Assembly (NCBI GenBank): GCA_045611845.1 | Contig: JAZKXZ010000027.1 | Span: 1 to 34,600 of the forward strand | DNA: 34,600 nucleotides | DNA from: Enterocola sp045611845 | GTDB taxonomy: Bacteria > Bacteroidota > Bacteroidia > Bacteroidales > Paludibacteraceae | Direction: 5' to 3' | Shown: positions 15,300 through 23,811 of the stretch, one piece after another | How the letters are laid out: the number at the start of each line of letters is the position of its first letter | Numbering within the stretch: the first letter of the stretch is position 1 | The notes under the pieces: generated by a model | The model's input: only the letters and a program-made list of their open reading frames with translations | The model's database searches: none | Told to the model about the DNA's origin: nothing | Position numbers and translations under genes: made by a program

Positions 15300-17033
15300 A
15301 TGGCTGAAAAAGAACAAGAAATATTAAAAATAGCGAAACTTAGGTCTTATTTGAAAGAAAAAAACTACTCTGCTTGTATAATTCCTCAGAATGATCCGCA
15401 TTTGAGTGAATATGTATCTGATTATTACAAGATTAGGGAGTGTTTTTCTTCTTTTACTGGCTCTGAGGGTACTTTGCTTATTGGGCAAGACTTTGCAATA
15501 TTGTGGACAGACGGAAGGTATTTCATACAAGCTCAGGCTGAGCTACAAGGTACTGGGATAGAACTTTACAAGATGAATGTGGAAGGTTTTCCTACTTTAG
15601 TGGAGTTTTTGGGTGAGAAATTTACCTTTTCAGATAAAGTTGTTGCAAACTGTAATACAATTTCTGCAAAATATTGCGATTCACTAAAGGAAAAATGCAC
15701 TATTGTACACGATGCTGAGTGGGAAAATATTTGGCATGATAGGCCTCAAATAAAGAAATCAAAGATTTGGAAACTTGATTGGGCAGAAAATGAGCGTTCT
15801 TATTCTGCGAAAATAGATGATTTGCGCCAAACTTTAGTGGAGAATAAGGCTGATTATTATTTAGTGTCTGCTTTAGACGAACTTTCTTGGCTTTTTAATA
15901 TAAGAGCGTATGATATTGAATACACTCCAGTGGTGAAGGGTTTTGCTATTGTGGCTATAGACAATATATTTCTTTTTATAGATGCAGAAGAGGCGATAGA
16001 ACTTCCGGGAGTAGAAATTTTTCATTATGACGAGTTGTATAATGTGATTTCTACGCTTAATGGTGCTTTGTGTTTAGACAAAGGAAAAGTTAATGCCTTA
16101 TTATATAAGGTGTGTAATGAACACTTTAATGTAATTACAGTAGAAAGTCCTATTACTTTAATGAAGGCTGTGAAGAGTGAAAAAGAAATAGCTGGTTGTA
16201 GAAAGGCAAACCTTAATGATGCTCTGGTGTGGGTGAAACTAATGATGTACGTGGAAGATGCACTTGAAAAAGGTGAAAAACTTACAGAAATATCAGTTTC
16301 TGAGAAAATGACTCAGCTAAAGGCAGAGAATAAGGATTTTGTGTGCGAGAGTTTTGAATCGATAGTGGCGTATGCAGATAATGCAGCTGTTGTGCATTAT
16401 GCTCCAAGTAAGGGAACTGATAAAAAGATAGAAGCTAAAGGCCTGCTACTAATAGACAGTGGTACACATTATATATATGGTACTACTGATATTACTCGCA
16501 CTTTAGTGTGCGCAGAACTTACCGATGAAGAGAAACGCAGATTTACTCAGGTGCTAAAGGGTATGATTGCTGTGGCAACGGCAGAATTTACACATAAGAC
16601 AAAGGGTAAAGATATAGATGCTCTTGCAAGGCAGTTTCTGCAGGAAGATGGGCTTGATTATTTGCATGGCACTGGTCATGGAGTGGGTAGTGTGCTTTGT
16701 GTGCACGAAGAAGGGGTAAGACTTTCACCAAAAGGTGAGGGTGAAATGCATAAAAATGTGATTACTTCCGACGAACCGGGCTTTTATAAGGCTGGTGAAT
16801 TTGGAATTAGGATAGAAAATATGTTACTTTGCACAGCAAAAGATGAAAATGTTTTAAACTTTAGCAATTTAACATTAGTCCCTATAGATGTGAGAGCAAT
16901 AGATGTGGCTCTTTTAACCAAAACAGAAATAGATTGGATAAATAATTTTCATAGGGAAATTAAAGTAAAATTACATGATTTTTTAACTGATAACGAAAAT
17001 AAGTGGTTAAATGAAAGGATTTATGAGATATAA
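15300..17033 (+). CDS. Xaa-Pro aminopeptidase (M24B, three-domain form)
   Basis: The product has 577 residues, longer than E. coli PepP (about 440) and like the three-domain aminopeptidase P of many Bacteroidetes and eukaryotes. Two creatinase-like N-terminal domains (about 10-285) precede the pita-bread catalytic domain. Metal ligands are D386 (LLLIDSG), D397 (TDITRT), H460 (HGTGHGVG), E492 (SDEPGFY) and E506 (GIRIEN). It removes the first residue from peptides with Pro in second place, probably in the cytoplasm since no signal peptide is seen. The next gene overlaps its end by 23 bases or starts 11 bases before its stop codon finishes, so they are coupled. Confidence 0.93.
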   Translation: MAEKEQEILKIAKLRSYLKEKNYSACIIPQNDPHLSEYVSDYYKIRECFSSFTGSEGTLLIGQDFAILWTDGRYFIQAQAELQGTGIELYKMNVEGFPTLVEFLGEKFTFSDKVVANCNTISAKYCDSLKEKCTIVHDAEWENIWHDRPQIKKSKIWKLDWAENERSYSAKIDDLRQTLVENKADYYLVSALDELSWLFNIRAYDIEYTPVVKGFAIVAIDNIFLFIDAEEAIELPGVEIFHYDELYNVISTLNGALCLDKGKVNALLYKVCNEHFNVITVESPITLMKAVKSEKEIAGCRKANLNDALVWVKLMMYVEDALEKGEKLTEISVSEKMTQLKAENKDFVCESFESIVAYADNAAVVHYAPSKGTDKKIEAKGLLLIDSGTHYIYGTTDITRTLVCAELTDEEKRRFTQVLKGMIAVATAEFTHKTKGKDIDALARQFLQEDGLDYLHGTGHGVGSVLCVHEEGVRLSPKGEGEMHKNVITSDEPGFYKAGEFGIRIENMLLCTAKDENVLNFSNLTLVPIDVRAIDVALLTKTEIDWINNFHREIKVKLHDFLTDNENKWLNERIYEI

Positions 17034-18432
17034 GAGTGTATTACTTGCTTTTATTTTTGGAGTGTTTGCCTTTAATGCAAGTGCAAAACAGGCAAGTGAT
17101 TATGAAATTAAGGTAAAGGCTACTCAACTTAAAAATGATACAATATTTTTAGGTTATTATTATAATGGTAAGCCATATATTCAAGATACTATTCGCTTGG
17201 ATAAAAGCGGACGAGGTGTGCTGAGCCGTGAAAAAGAACTTAAAGAAGGTTCTTATATTATGTATTTTCATGGTAGTAAGTATTTTGATATGATTATTGG
17301 TAAGGATAAGAATATTTCTGTTGAAATTAAAGATACACTTTCTTTGCCAGAGTCTGTAGTTATAAAAGGTGCAAGCGAAACTGTAGATTTTCATAAATAT
17401 GCTTTAAAATTAAAGACCTCTCAAGTGCTTTATAATAAAATAGGTGAACAGTTGAAGACTACAGAAGATTCTCTTGCTAAAGTGAATTTACAAGAGCAAG
17501 CAAAAGCTATTTATAAGTCTGTAAATGTGACAAGAGATAGTTTGATAGATGCATATCCTGCTTCTATGTTGTCTATTTTCTTAAGTGGAATTAAAACTCC
17601 AGAATATGTGGTGGATGAGAGCATTCCAGATTCTTTGCGTCCTATGCACAGATATTTGTTTGAAAAAGAGCACTTTTTAGATAATTTGGATTTTTCTGAC
17701 GCAAGAACTCTTCGCACTTCATATTTACCTAGTACAATAGATAATTACATTAATACAAGATTGTTTCAAATAAGCGACTCTATTATTGCACCTGTGGTAA
17801 AACTAGTGGAAAGAAGTAGAGCAAATGACGAATGCTTTAGAGTGGTGCTAAATCATTGTATGAATTATGCAATTAATAGCAAAATCATGGGCATGGAAAA
17901 TCTAATGGTGACACTTGGCAAACGTTATTACTTAAATGGTCTTACGGAATGGGCAGATAGCACTTGGCTAAAAAACTTGCAAGAAGAGATTTATAAAAAT
18001 GAACGCTCGCTTATTGGTATGAAGGCTGCAAATATTCAACTTGCCGATGTGGAGAATAATTATAAAAGACTATATGATATAGGTGGTACCGATGTAACTA
18101 TTCTTTATTTCTATGAGCCTTCGTGTGGTCATTGTAGAAAAACAATGCCAAAAGTGGGTGAGTTTGCAAAGAAATACGCTTCGGATCCACGTATAAAAGT
18201 GGTGGCAGTGTATATGCTAGAGGATAAAGAGGAGTGGACTAAGTTTATTGAGGAGGCAGATCTCTCTGCACTTGTAAATGTGTGGGACCCAAACAGAGAG
18301 TCTTATTATTGGTATTATTTCAATACTTCAACCACACCAATGGTGTATGTGATGGATAAGGAACATAAGATTTTTGCTAAGAAAATAGATGTGGATACGC
18401 TATATTTAATAGCAGAGAATGAATTAAAATAA
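17011..18432 (+). CDS. Exported thioredoxin-fold protein (TlpA-like, DUF4369-type N-terminus)
   Basis: The product has up to 473 residues. The first ATG (17011) lies inside the previous gene; a second ATG at 17023, with AAAGGA just before it, is equally possible and gives 469. The signal peptide ends near NASA-K (25-26). The N-terminal part (about 30-120) looks like the beta-rich DUF4369 domain common in Bacteroidetes. A helical middle follows, then a thioredoxin-like domain from about 360 with CGHC (C372, C375) and the cis-Pro TTP at 443. It is probably a periplasmic thiol-disulphide protein that may reduce or isomerise exported substrates. Its target is unknown. A terminator follows directly. 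Confidence 0.8.
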   Translation: MKGFMRYKSVLLAFIFGVFAFNASAKQASDYEIKVKATQLKNDTIFLGYYYNGKPYIQDTIRLDKSGRGVLSREKELKEGSYIMYFHGSKYFDMIIGKDKNISVEIKDTLSLPESVVIKGASETVDFHKYALKLKTSQVLYNKIGEQLKTTEDSLAKVNLQEQAKAIYKSVNVTRDSLIDAYPASMLSIFLSGIKTPEYVVDESIPDSLRPMHRYLFEKEHFLDNLDFSDARTLRTSYLPSTIDNYINTRLFQISDSIIAPVVKLVERSRANDECFRVVLNHCMNYAINSKIMGMENLMVTLGKRYYLNGLTEWADSTWLKNLQEEIYKNERSLIGMKAANIQLADVENNYKRLYDIGGTDVTILYFYEPSCGHCRKTMPKVGEFAKKYASDPRIKVVAVYMLEDKEEWTKFIEEADLSALVNVWDPNRESYYWYYFNTSTTPMVYVMDKEHKIFAKKIDVDTLYLIAENELK

Positions 18433-18469
18433 AAAATGGCTGACTCTTTATAAAGGGTCAGCCATTTTT
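18432..18469. terminator. Bidirectional terminator
   Basis: TGGCTGACTCTT (18437-18448) pairs with AAGGGTCAGCCA (18453-18464; one G-U pair) around a 4-base loop, flanked by AAAAA and TTTTT. It separates the convergent thioredoxin-like gene and the carbonic-anhydrase-like gene and overlaps the stop codon of the former. Confidence 0.9.
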
Positions 18470-18470
18470 G

Positions 18471-18983
18471 TTATTTGTACCATGAGGCGTACATTGCGTA
18501 GTTGTGTGCAATGCGTTGGTTGATTTCTTGAGATTGCTTAGGATCTACCTTTTTTACCATCTTGGCTGGTACTCCTGCCCAAATAGTGTTTGGTTCTACT
18601 ATAGTGTTTGATAGAACTAAAGCATTTGCAGCAATGATGGCTCCTTCGCCAATTACAGCTCCGTCTAGCACGGTGGCTCCCATGCCAATAAGAGCATAGT
18701 CTTTAACAGTGGCACCATGAATGGTGACGTTGTGACCTACAGATACATAGTCGCCAATTTCTATGGTAGATTTTTGGTAAAGAGTGTGTAGTACTGCTCC
18801 GTCTTGAATATTTACGTGATTGCCAATTCTAATTGAGTTTACATCGCCACGTAATACTGCATTGAACCAAATGCTACAGCCTTTGCCCATAATTACGTCG
18901 CCTACTACTGTGGCATTTTCAGCTAAATAACAGTCTTCGCCTATTTGAGGAGTGAAACCTCTTATTTCTTTAATTAAAGCCAT
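18471..18983 (-). CDS. Gamma-carbonic-anhydrase-like hexapeptide protein
   Basis: The product has 170 residues and is built of left-handed beta-helix hexapeptide repeats (NATVVGDVIMG, GNHVNIQDGAVLH, IGEGAIIAANALV). The three zinc ligands of gamma carbonic anhydrases are present: H66 (AVLHT), H84 and H89 (VGHNVTIHG). R45 and D47 (LRGD) and Q60-D61 of the trimer interface are also present. Proteins of this YrdA/PaaY/CaiE group bind metal and are often annotated as carbonic anhydrase, but activity differs among members. No transferase co-substrate site is seen. It is the last gene of the operon, 3 bases after porZ. Confidence 0.85.
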   Translation of the reverse strand: MALIKEIRGFTPQIGEDCYLAENATVVGDVIMGKGCSIWFNAVLRGDVNSIRIGNHVNIQDGAVLHTLYQKSTIEIGDYVSVGHNVTIHGATVKDYALIGMGATVLDGAVIGEGAIIAANALVLSNTIVEPNTIWAGVPAKMVKKVDPKQSQEINQRIAHNYAMYASWYK

Positions 18984-18986
18984 ATA

Positions 18987-21317
18987 TTATCTTACTATTA
19001 AAATTTTTGTTGCTACTGATTTTGGTTTGTCGGAGTTTTCGTTTGAAACTAGAACCATATAAACACCGCCAGAGACGTCTTGCCCTGTTCTGTTTTTACA
19101 ATTCCATGAGATTGAGCCTCCTACTGTTCTGTCTTTGAAGACTAGATCGCCAGATGCGTCTGTAATCCAGACTAGGGAATTGTCTTCAAGGCCGCCGATA
19201 ATAACATCGCCAAAGTATTCTGGTCTTACAGGGTTTGGATAGGCATAGATAGTTTCTTTTGAAGCCTCTTTTACAGGTTCTGTTGAGTCTGTCTTATATG
19301 AGTAAACACCCTCTGGTGTAGCTATGAATAGTTCTCCTGTTTTAGGGTTTAGTTCTAGATCTGAAATAGAATTTGATGATAGTGGACTATTCTCTTTGGT
19401 GAAATGTTCAATAGTTTCTGTGCCATCTTCCGATACAAGGTATAGGCCAGAATTGGCTGTGCCCAACCATTTTCTATTGCCGTAGTCTATTTCAATGGCG
19501 TAAATGGTTTCTCCATCGAGTAGATAATCGGCTAGTCCAGAGTCGTCGTCTCTATTTATTTTTACTCTTGTGCATCTATAGTCTGTGTTGGTGAAAATCT
19601 TATCAGGATTTGGCAGTAGAATTGGTCCCATTTCAGAACCTACCCACAGAGTGCCGTTTTTGTCTTCTTGTGCATCGTAAATATAAGTTGGACTTACAGA
19701 TTTACCATCTTTGTCTATCCATGTGTTTGATTGATAGTATTTTATTTTGTCATCAGATGTGTCGAATGGAGTCTTGTTGTCGTGCCAAAATAGTATCGCT
19801 GGATTTGACCTTGTAACAAGTAATGCTCTGTATTTGCTTGTAAAGATTAAGCTATTTGACCATTCAAATCTGCATGATGATGTTTTAAGGTCGAGATTTT
19901 CCCAACCAGTGCTTGTTGAGTAAATTGAAACTGGATTTGTGACAGATGAGAGTGCAGTGTATAGATTTCCGTAACTGTCAAATTCAAGACCGTCGCATCT
20001 ATTGTAGTGATAATAGTCGTTGTTGGCAGATTTTATTTCGCCATTAGTATTCGCATGGTTATATAATGCTATAATTTTATCATTTTTTACTTCAAAAACT
20101 CCTTCGCCAAATGTGCTGAAAAACCAGTGACTTTTGTCTTTTGGGTCTGTAGCTACTGATGTAACATCGAATGCGTATGCTATATAGTCGTATAGTCCCA
20201 TCTCTGTAGGGAAAAGGCTCTTCCATTGCTTATTTTCTACAAATGAAATAATAGGTTGCTTGTATCCTCTATCGGTGAGGTGACCTCTGCCGTTTAGTAG
20301 ATACATTCTATCACCTGAGTATATAAGTCTTTGACCATCTGTGAGTTTTGGACAGTGTGGTATGTATCTATTAGAAGGACCACCTATCTTGTATGAAGTG
20401 ATGCCTAATGTGTTTGTTGCGAAATAATATGTATCGGTTTGTGGGTTATAATCTGTGTCCCAGGTGCCGTGTCCTATAGAGGTGTCTTCAGTAAGGTCAT
20501 TTTTGTATGCAATTAGACCATTGTATCCTACACTTATAAAGAGTCTGTCACTAGATGTTGATATTTTTGCGTAGCTACCAGAATTGTAGAAATCATTCCA
20601 TTTTGTAGTGTATTGGTAAACTATGCTATCTGATTTGATAGTAAATAATGAGTTTGCAAATTTGTATAGTGATTTGCAACTTTTAGTTGTGTTTAATGAT
20701 ATTTTATCTTCTTGCCAGAAGTTGAAGTCTAGTAGGTTAACGCCTTCTTTTTGCGCTTTAAAGATATAATCGTTTGATAGGGCATATATATGCTTGTCGT
20801 CTATGGCAATGCCATAAACAGGCACTTTTGTGGCGTCTGGACCTATGATATAGGTGTTGGCAATTTCTTTTTTCTTAATGTTTACTACAACAATACCAAA
20901 GTTTGTGGCAAGGTATGCATATTCTTTATCTATTGTAATTTGATTTACAGTTTTGTCTACGGATAGATTTTTTTGATATAGGTCTGGAATGTTGTAGATG
21001 TCGCCATTTGATTCTAATATGTCAATATTAGAGTTTGTATATACTATTATTAGGCTTTTATATTCTTTGCTATATTGTATATCGTTTATTTCGTTTTCGC
21101 TAAAGCCGTCTATTTTGGTATAAGTGTCTATTGCTCCATCTTCTTTTGTGATAGAGAATAGGTGATTGTTGGCTACGCCAAAAACTTTGTTTTCTGTGGC
21201 ACACACTCTTTTGGTATTGTAGTATGAGAAATGTGTGTTCCAGTATTCGTTGTAGTTGTTGGCAAATGCTAGACAAGCTGTTAAAGCTAATAATAATATA
21301 AGTGCTAATTTTTTCAT
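18987..21317 (-). CDS. porZ: Type IX secretion system protein PorZ
   Basis: The product has 776 residues. A signal peptide (MKKLALILLLALTACLAFA) is followed by two seven-bladed-propeller regions rich in short repeated strands (for example YAYLATNFGIVVVN and WVGSEMGPILLP) and a C-terminal Ig-like domain from about 690 (YAYPNPVRP ... GGVYMVLVSNE). The length, the opening after the signal (EYWNTHFSYYNTKRVCA) and the C-terminal domain match PorZ, the outer-membrane partner of the PorU sortase that presents A-LPS for cargo attachment. LTAC at 12-15 resembles a lipobox, but AFA-N at 17-20 is a good signal peptidase I site. It overlaps rdgB by ATGA. It could be mistaken for a two-component propeller sensor, but no kinase or membrane span is present. 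Confidence 0.85.
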   Translation of the reverse strand: MKKLALILLLALTACLAFANNYNEYWNTHFSYYNTKRVCATENKVFGVANNHLFSITKEDGAIDTYTKIDGFSENEINDIQYSKEYKSLIIVYTNSNIDILESNGDIYNIPDLYQKNLSVDKTVNQITIDKEYAYLATNFGIVVVNIKKKEIANTYIIGPDATKVPVYGIAIDDKHIYALSNDYIFKAQKEGVNLLDFNFWQEDKISLNTTKSCKSLYKFANSLFTIKSDSIVYQYTTKWNDFYNSGSYAKISTSSDRLFISVGYNGLIAYKNDLTEDTSIGHGTWDTDYNPQTDTYYFATNTLGITSYKIGGPSNRYIPHCPKLTDGQRLIYSGDRMYLLNGRGHLTDRGYKQPIISFVENKQWKSLFPTEMGLYDYIAYAFDVTSVATDPKDKSHWFFSTFGEGVFEVKNDKIIALYNHANTNGEIKSANNDYYHYNRCDGLEFDSYGNLYTALSSVTNPVSIYSTSTGWENLDLKTSSCRFEWSNSLIFTSKYRALLVTRSNPAILFWHDNKTPFDTSDDKIKYYQSNTWIDKDGKSVSPTYIYDAQEDKNGTLWVGSEMGPILLPNPDKIFTNTDYRCTRVKINRDDDSGLADYLLDGETIYAIEIDYGNRKWLGTANSGLYLVSEDGTETIEHFTKENSPLSSNSISDLELNPKTGELFIATPEGVYSYKTDSTEPVKEASKETIYAYPNPVRPEYFGDVIIGGLEDNSLVWITDASGDLVFKDRTVGGSISWNCKNRTGQDVSGGVYMVLVSNENSDKPKSVATKILIVR

Positions 21318-21895
21318 TGATTGTTTATGTATGAAAGAAATTTTTCCATAGCTCTGGCTCTGTGGCTAATGGTGTTTTTAATTTCTGATGAAAGCTCGGC
21401 AAATGTTTGCTCGTATCCTTCTGGCACAAAGATAGGGTCGTAGCCGAAACCATTGCTGCCTGCCATATTTTCTATAATAGTGCCACGTATCTCCCCTTCA
21501 AAGATATGTTCTTTTGCGTTTTCGTCTATATATGCTATTATGGTTCTAAAACGGGCATTACGATTTGTTTTGCCATTCATGTTTTCAAGCAATAATAGCA
21601 TATTTAGTTTGCTGTCTTTTTGCTCTCCAGCGTAGCGAGCAGAATACACTCCTGGTGCACCGCCAAGTGCATCCACTTCTAGACCAGTATCGTCTGCAAA
21701 GCATGGAATACCACATTTATTATATACGTACCATGCTTTTTGTAGTGCATTATCAACTAAATTGTCTGCTGTTTCGGGAATTTCTTCGGTGATATTCACG
21801 TCTTTAAGACAAGAAAGTGCAAAGCCTTCTTTAAATAGGCCTTGCACTTCTTGTAATTTATGTGAATTTCCCGTTGCAAAAACGAGATTCTTCAT
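21314..21895 (-). CDS. rdgB: dITP/XTP pyrophosphatase (RdgB/HAM1)
   Basis: The product has 193 residues. The signature FATGNSHKLQE (T8-K13) binds the nucleotide phosphates. FADDTGLEVDALGGAPGVYSAR holds the catalytic Asp (D69). GFGYDPIF (149-156) and SHRA (177-180) complete the site. It converts dITP, ITP and XTP to monophosphates and so keeps deaminated purines out of DNA and RNA. It lies 11 bases after tpiA, and its stop overlaps the porZ start by four bases, so porZ is translationally linked to it. Confidence 0.96.
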   Translation of the reverse strand: MKNLVFATGNSHKLQEVQGLFKEGFALSCLKDVNITEEIPETADNLVDNALQKAWYVYNKCGIPCFADDTGLEVDALGGAPGVYSARYAGEQKDSKLNMLLLLENMNGKTNRNARFRTIIAYIDENAKEHIFEGEIRGTIIENMAGSNGFGYDPIFVPEGYEQTFAELSSEIKNTISHRARAMEKFLSYINNQ

Positions 21896-21906
21896 TTTTT
21901 GTTTAA

Positions 21907-22662
21907 TTAAAATGCGTCAATAATTTCTTTGAAATCATTAGCTTTTAATGAAGCGCCGCCTATTAAACCACCGTCTACGTTTGGTTTAGAGAATAGTTCT
22001 TTAGCGTTGCTACCTTTGCAGCTACCACCGTAAAGGATAGTTGTGTTTTCTGCAACTTCTTTGCCATATTTTTCAGCGATTAGGCTACGGATGTATGCGT
22101 GGATTTCTTCTGCTTGGTCTGAAGTAGCTGTAAGGCCAGTACCGATAGCCCAAACTGGTTCGTAAGCAAGAACAACTTTAGAGAAGTCTTCTGCAGATAG
22201 GTTGAATACAGAACCTTCTAGTTGAGCTTTAACCACTTCGTTTTGTTTGCCAGCTTCGCGTTCTTCTTTAAGCTCACCGATACAGAAAATTGGTTTAAGA
22301 CCGTTTGCAAGAGCTAGAAGAGTTTTTTCTTTTAGGATTTCGTATGTTTCACCATAGTACATTCTGCGTTCTGAGTGACCTAGGATACAGTAAGTAGCAC
22401 CAGTAGATTTAACCATTTCAGCAGAAACTTCACCAGTGTAAGCGCCAGAAGCTTTGTCTGCACAGTTTTCTGCAGATACTTCGATTACGCTGTCTTTAAG
22501 AAGTTCAGCCACAGTTGCAAGGTGAATGAATGGAGTACCAATGATAACTTCGCAGTTTGGTTTTTCACTTGCTAAAAGTTCTTTTAGTTCAGTAGCTAGA
22601 GCTACACCTTCTTGCAGGTTTTTGTTCATTTTCCAGTTACCTGCTACAATGTTTTTTCTCAT
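21907..22662 (-). CDS. tpiA: Triosephosphate isomerase
   Basis: The product has 251 residues. Active-site residues are N9 and K11 (GNWKMNK), H96 (ILGHSERR) and E168 (AYEPVWAIGTG, including the flexible loop). The phosphate-binding YGGSCKGSNA has Cys in place of the common Val, a change seen in other bacteria. It interconverts dihydroxyacetone phosphate and glyceraldehyde 3-phosphate in glycolysis. It lies 15 bases after the DoxX-like gene. Codon use here looks closer to the ribosomal genes (many GCT, GAA), consistent with high expression. Confidence 0.98.
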   Translation of the reverse strand: MRKNIVAGNWKMNKNLQEGVALATELKELLASEKPNCEVIIGTPFIHLATVAELLKDSVIEVSAENCADKASGAYTGEVSAEMVKSTGATYCILGHSERRMYYGETYEILKEKTLLALANGLKPIFCIGELKEEREAGKQNEVVKAQLEGSVFNLSAEDFSKVVLAYEPVWAIGTGLTATSDQAEEIHAYIRSLIAEKYGKEVAENTTILYGGSCKGSNAKELFSKPNVDGGLIGGASLKANDFKEIIDAF

Positions 22663-22677
22663 AATTTAATTAGTAAC

Positions 22678-23811
22678 TTAGTTTATTAATTGATTTAATT
22701 TGTCTTTGCTTGGCAGTGCGTTGTGATGCCATTTTTCTATTACTGTGGCATCTTTTATAAGTACAAGACCAGGGTTTGAACGTACGATGGTCTTAAGTGT
22801 GATATCGTCTGTGGCACCAAATGTGTCTTCAATACCATATTGGGTTTTAAATTCTTCTATTTCGTCAGAATATGAAGAGGTAAGCCAAATAACATTTGCT
22901 CCTGCTTTTTTTGCATTTGCAATGGTAGATTTCACGCATTTAATGTTTTTGGTAGCTGCTTTTTCTACTTTGTGGCTAATAACAAGTAGGGTGTAGCCAG
23001 CATCTTCAAGGATAAGGTCTGTGATGTCGCCATCTTCTGTTACGATAGAGAAATCGTGAATAGGTGGCACATAGCCTTGTTCTATAAGTTTAGATTCTTG
23101 GCGCACGAAAGTCCAAGTAGAATCTTCTGCTGGATAGTTGTCTAGTGTGAAAGCTTGTTCTATACCATCTTTTTCGTAGAAGAAGGTGGTTTCGTATTTA
23201 TCTAGTGGAGCATCTTCTGGTATTTGCATGCCTTCTATGATATTGTTGCCTTTTTTGTATGGTCTAAAGTCTAGAACTGGTAAAAGGTTGTAGCAATAGA
23301 TAGAAATACCAAATGAAATAAGGATTGGAAGTAGGGTTACTACCCATGCTCCCCAATTTGATAGCCATGGTCTACTTTGTTTTTGAAGCAGTGCTATGAT
23401 GGCTAAAATGATACATAGAACTACGTTTTTGTAGAATGTTTGCCAGTTTGTCATTACAATAGCATCGCCAAAACAGCCGCAGTCTGAGATTGGGTTTGAA
23501 ATGGCAAGGTATAGTGTAACTGGTGTCATAACTAGCATAAATAGGCTAGCTACCCATGTGGTGCCTTTTAAATGTACGTTGAATAGGATGTTGAAGCCAA
23601 TGGTGAATTCTGCTGCAATAAGCATAAGTGCAGCTGGCAGTGCAAGAAAATCTAGTGGAGTAAGTGAAAATGCTTCTAAATAGTCGCTGATTTTGTATGC
23701 AGTGCCTAGCGGGTCTACTGCTTTCACAAATCCAGAGAATAAGAAAACTAGGCCAAAAATAATTCTGGCAATAAGAAGTAAATTACTTTTTGCTTTAGAT
23801 TGTTTTCTCAT
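22678..23811 (-). CDS. DoxX/MauE-like membrane protein with C-terminal thioredoxin-like domain
   Basis: The product has 377 residues. The N-terminal half has about five membrane segments (about 11-31, 55-75, 86-103, 128-143, 155-175). The loop after the third holds the motif SDCGCFGDA (C111, C113), which is characteristic of MauE-type proteins and lies where those proteins exchange electrons with thiols. The C-terminal half (about 250-377) looks like a thioredoxin fold (TLLVISHKVEKAA ... SNPGLVLIKDATVIEKW) but lacks a CxxC, having only C292. It is probably a membrane thiol-redox protein. The start overlaps the DUF1599 stop by one base and tpiA follows after 15 bases, an order I recall from other Bacteroidales. 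The substrate is unknown. Confidence 0.75.
   Translation of the reverse strand: MRKQSKAKSNLLLIARIIFGLVFLFSGFVKAVDPLGTAYKISDYLEAFSLTPLDFLALPAALMLIAAEFTIGFNILFNVHLKGTTWVASLFMLVMTPVTLYLAISNPISDCGCFGDAIVMTNWQTFYKNVVLCIILAIIALLQKQSRPWLSNWGAWVVTLLPILISFGISIYCYNLLPVLDFRPYKKGNNIIEGMQIPEDAPLDKYETTFFYEKDGIEQAFTLDNYPAEDSTWTFVRQESKLIEQGYVPPIHDFSIVTEDGDITDLILEDAGYTLLVISHKVEKAATKNIKCVKSTIANAKKAGANVIWLTSSYSDEIEEFKTQYGIEDTFGATDDITLKTIVRSNPGLVLIKDATVIEKWHHNALPSKDKLNQLIN

Noticed and set aside
18987..21317. Hybrid two-component sensor, from the propeller repeats
   Set aside because: There is no transmembrane span, histidine kinase or response-regulator domain; the protein ends in an Ig-like C-terminal domain typical of T9SS proteins.
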